From Bolinopsis microptera (taxonomy: Eukaryota > Ctenophora > Tentaculata > Lobata > Bolinopsidae), in assembly GCF_026151205.1 (NCBI RefSeq), contig NC_087074.1, positions 17,125,962-17,143,711 of the forward strand: a stretch of DNA of 17,750 nt, in the 5' to 3' direction. The position numbers were made by a program, and so were the translations under genes. This document shows positions 16,352-17,750 of the stretch, one piece after another (within the stretch, counting starts at the first letter, position 1; each line of letters begins with the position of its first letter). The notes under the pieces are model-generated. The model did not search any database. It was not told where the DNA came from and worked only from the letters and a program-made list of their open reading frames with translations.

Positions 16352-16905
16352 GTCATAGTTAGAAACTGTTAGTTAGGCCATTAAAAAGAAGATAATAATA
16401 ATCGTCTTAAAGATCTTGTAGCGATAACTCCTCATGCATCAAGCTTGGAGAGGACATCTTCAGGAGCAGCCTAGCTATTGCAGATATCTAAGGGAGGTTT
16501 AAGGAGATATCCTTGTTCCCTGGTCCAGACTTTATCGTACATTTTAAAAGCAGAGTTACTTTGGTAGATACAGCACTGCTTGATAGTTTCAACGACTAAT
16601 GTAGTAGTTTCACAACACTATAAATTGTCTATTAGTCTATTCAGTATTCACCGGTTTTACTGTTCTATCTGGAAGTTAAATCTTTATTCCACTGGGAAGT
16701 TTGATTAGGTTTTCAAAATAGGATAATGTTTTGATAAATTTTATATAAATATTGTATTTGATAAATGATTTATGTTGGTGGGGAAATATTTTTTATATAT
16801 TTTTCACATAGTGCGATGATATTTTGAAGACATATACATAATGTGATGATGTGATGTCATACATTTTACTTTACTTTACTCTATCGAGTATTGGATCATG
16901 TTTGC
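16352..16905. other. AT-rich DNA, no feature identified
   Basis: Only simple-sequence patches (GATAATAATAAT near 16391, TTTACTTTACT near 16867) are visible. No coding or RNA gene is supported. Confidence 0.45.
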
Positions 16906-17060
16906 AAATGACTGAGTGGCTCAATTGGTAAAGTTCGATTCCCAAGTTTGATTCCCAGCTGAGCCATGGGTTGCGTAGTTGCACTCAGCTAAAGATTCTG
17001 AGTGATCTATGCAGATCCGGTCCACTCAGCCAAATACCCGAGAAATCGGGTGTGAGGGTT
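16906..17060 (+). mobile_element. Decayed tRNA-derived SINE
   Basis: An A-box-like TGGCTCAATTGG is followed at once by a B-box GTTCGATTCCC and a second, degenerate GTTTGATTCCC, with tRNA-acceptor-like complementarity (GTGGCTC... / ...GAGCCAT). The anticodon region is missing, so this is not a working tRNA. The body includes GCAGATCCGGTCCA and a CCCGA-GAAA-TCGGG stem. This is the layout of a tRNA-headed SINE; no tail or target duplication was found. Confidence 0.55.
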
Positions 17061-17331
17061 AAATGAGGAGCTGACCATTGCAGCAAAGTTTCAGGCGGAG
17101 AAAGTATGGTACACATTACACACTACTTTAACCGTCACTGGCCTAATGTATATTGTATAATTGAATCCTTCGGATTCCTGTAATTGGCTGGTTACACTTG
17201 TGTAACAATGTGGCTGTTGAGGAAAACAAAATTCTTCTTTACTGCACAGCAGGGGGACAGATTTCCTCCTCAATTCTCGATCGTTCCTATGTTGGGTATG
17301 CGGCAGTATCGAGATAGCCCGACCACGGTCC

Positions 17332-17415
17332 GCGGACCACTGTCTGCGGACCACTGTCTGCGGACCACTGTCTGCGGACCACTGTCTGCGGACCACTGTC
17401 TGCGGACCACTGTCT
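17332..17415. repeat. Six perfect copies of a 14-bp tandem repeat
   Basis: GCGGACCACTGTCT is repeated six times without a mismatch. It abuts the palindrome GGTCCGCGGACC (17327-17338). Because 14 is not a multiple of 3, the repeat reads cyclically through all frames and creates the spurious ORFs at 17091-17453 on both strands. Confidence 0.97.
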
Positions 17416-17514
17416 ACCAGATCATATTACTGTATAATAACAGTATCCCCTGAATCAAGCAACAGGTGTTTGTGAATAGTTGATTGGTTACCAGATCATA
17501 TGAATGGTATGTAT

Positions 17515-17674
17515 GGTATCTCGGATGCAATTAGTTACGACTAGCATAATTAATTGTAGCGTAGTAAATTACTGGATCAAACTATTGATTACGATTCAAA
17601 TGTGGTCTCTCGGATATAATTAGTTACGAATAATATTGATTGCTCAATGAAATAAATGATTACGATTAAAATGT
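17515..17674 (+). repeat. Two-unit degenerate tandem repeat upstream of a promoter
   Basis: Unit 1 (17515-17603) and unit 2 (17604-17674) each begin GGT-x-TCTCGGAT, contain AATTAGTTACGA, and end with TGATTACGATT-x-AAATGT. A third start, GGTATATAAG, forms the TATA box. The unit may hold transcription-factor sites. Confidence 0.65.
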
Positions 17675-17676
17675 GG

Positions 17677-17711
17677 TATATAAGTCGTTCGTTTTTGGTG
17701 AAGTATTATCA
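17677..17711 (+). promoter_or_regulatory. Core promoter: TATA box and initiator
   Basis: TATATAAG at 17677-17684 is followed 34 bp later (T to A+1) by an initiator-like TCAGTT with the A at 17711. The spacing is close to standard. Transcription would run rightward out of the window, and the sequence after 17711 (CATCATCAACAACAACAAC) would be 5' UTR. Confidence 0.45.
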
Positions 17712-17750
17712 GTTGCCATCATCAACAACAACAACTATTCCAATTCCTGA

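Noticed and set aside
16906-16965. Functional tRNA gene
   Set aside because: A and B boxes are too close and there is no anticodon arm.
17091-17453. ORFs on both strands with repeating VRRQWSAD or TTVCGPLSADHCLR
   Set aside because: Produced by the 14-bp tandem repeat reading in cyclic frames.

Overview
The window looks like AT-rich intergenic and intronic DNA from a metazoan, probably a non-vertebrate. I cannot place it more precisely. Genes have introns with GT-AG splice sites, tRNA-derived SINE remnants are present, and two large foldback transposon-like elements are visible. There is no bacterial-style gene packing.

Three things carry most of the coding content. (1) Positions 2-706 (+) hold the 3' part of an N-formylglutamate-amidohydrolase-like gene whose start lies upstream of the window. 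(2) Positions 4914-10415 (-) hold a complete, intron-split SFT2-domain (SFT2D-type) Golgi/endosome membrane-traffic gene. I assembled it from six short exons by splice sites, reading phase and alignment to the known family; all its exons are 57-118 bases, so it is easily missed. The predicted protein is 162 residues, against about 160 for the human homologues. It appears to have two alternative, anciently duplicated first exons (10356-10415 and 9762-9818). (3) A TATA/Inr-type promoter near the right edge (about 17677-17711, +) suggests another gene starting at the end of the window.

Much of the rest is repeats. 1231-2324 is an imperfect foldback element flanked by TTAA. 2331-3271 is 941 bases with no G at all on the + strand, and 2331-3482 has only four G; this is either an extreme strand-asymmetric sequence or an assembly artefact. 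4231-4902 is a 24-copy tandem array of 28 bp whose unit contains a consensus RFX X-box; it begins 11 bp past the SFT2D stop codon and so probably lies in the 3' UTR. 11400-12230 contains CpG-rich direct repeats and two back-to-back hairpins ending in CTAG, like a Helitron 3' end. 12540-15819 is a 3.28-kb near-palindromic element with arms of about 1.4 kb. 16906-17060 is a decayed tRNA-derived SINE, and 17332-17415 is a perfect six-copy 14-bp tandem repeat.

No operon-like cooperation is visible. The two recognised genes are unrelated housekeeping-type genes, and most long ORFs elsewhere are by-products of repeats or skewed composition.
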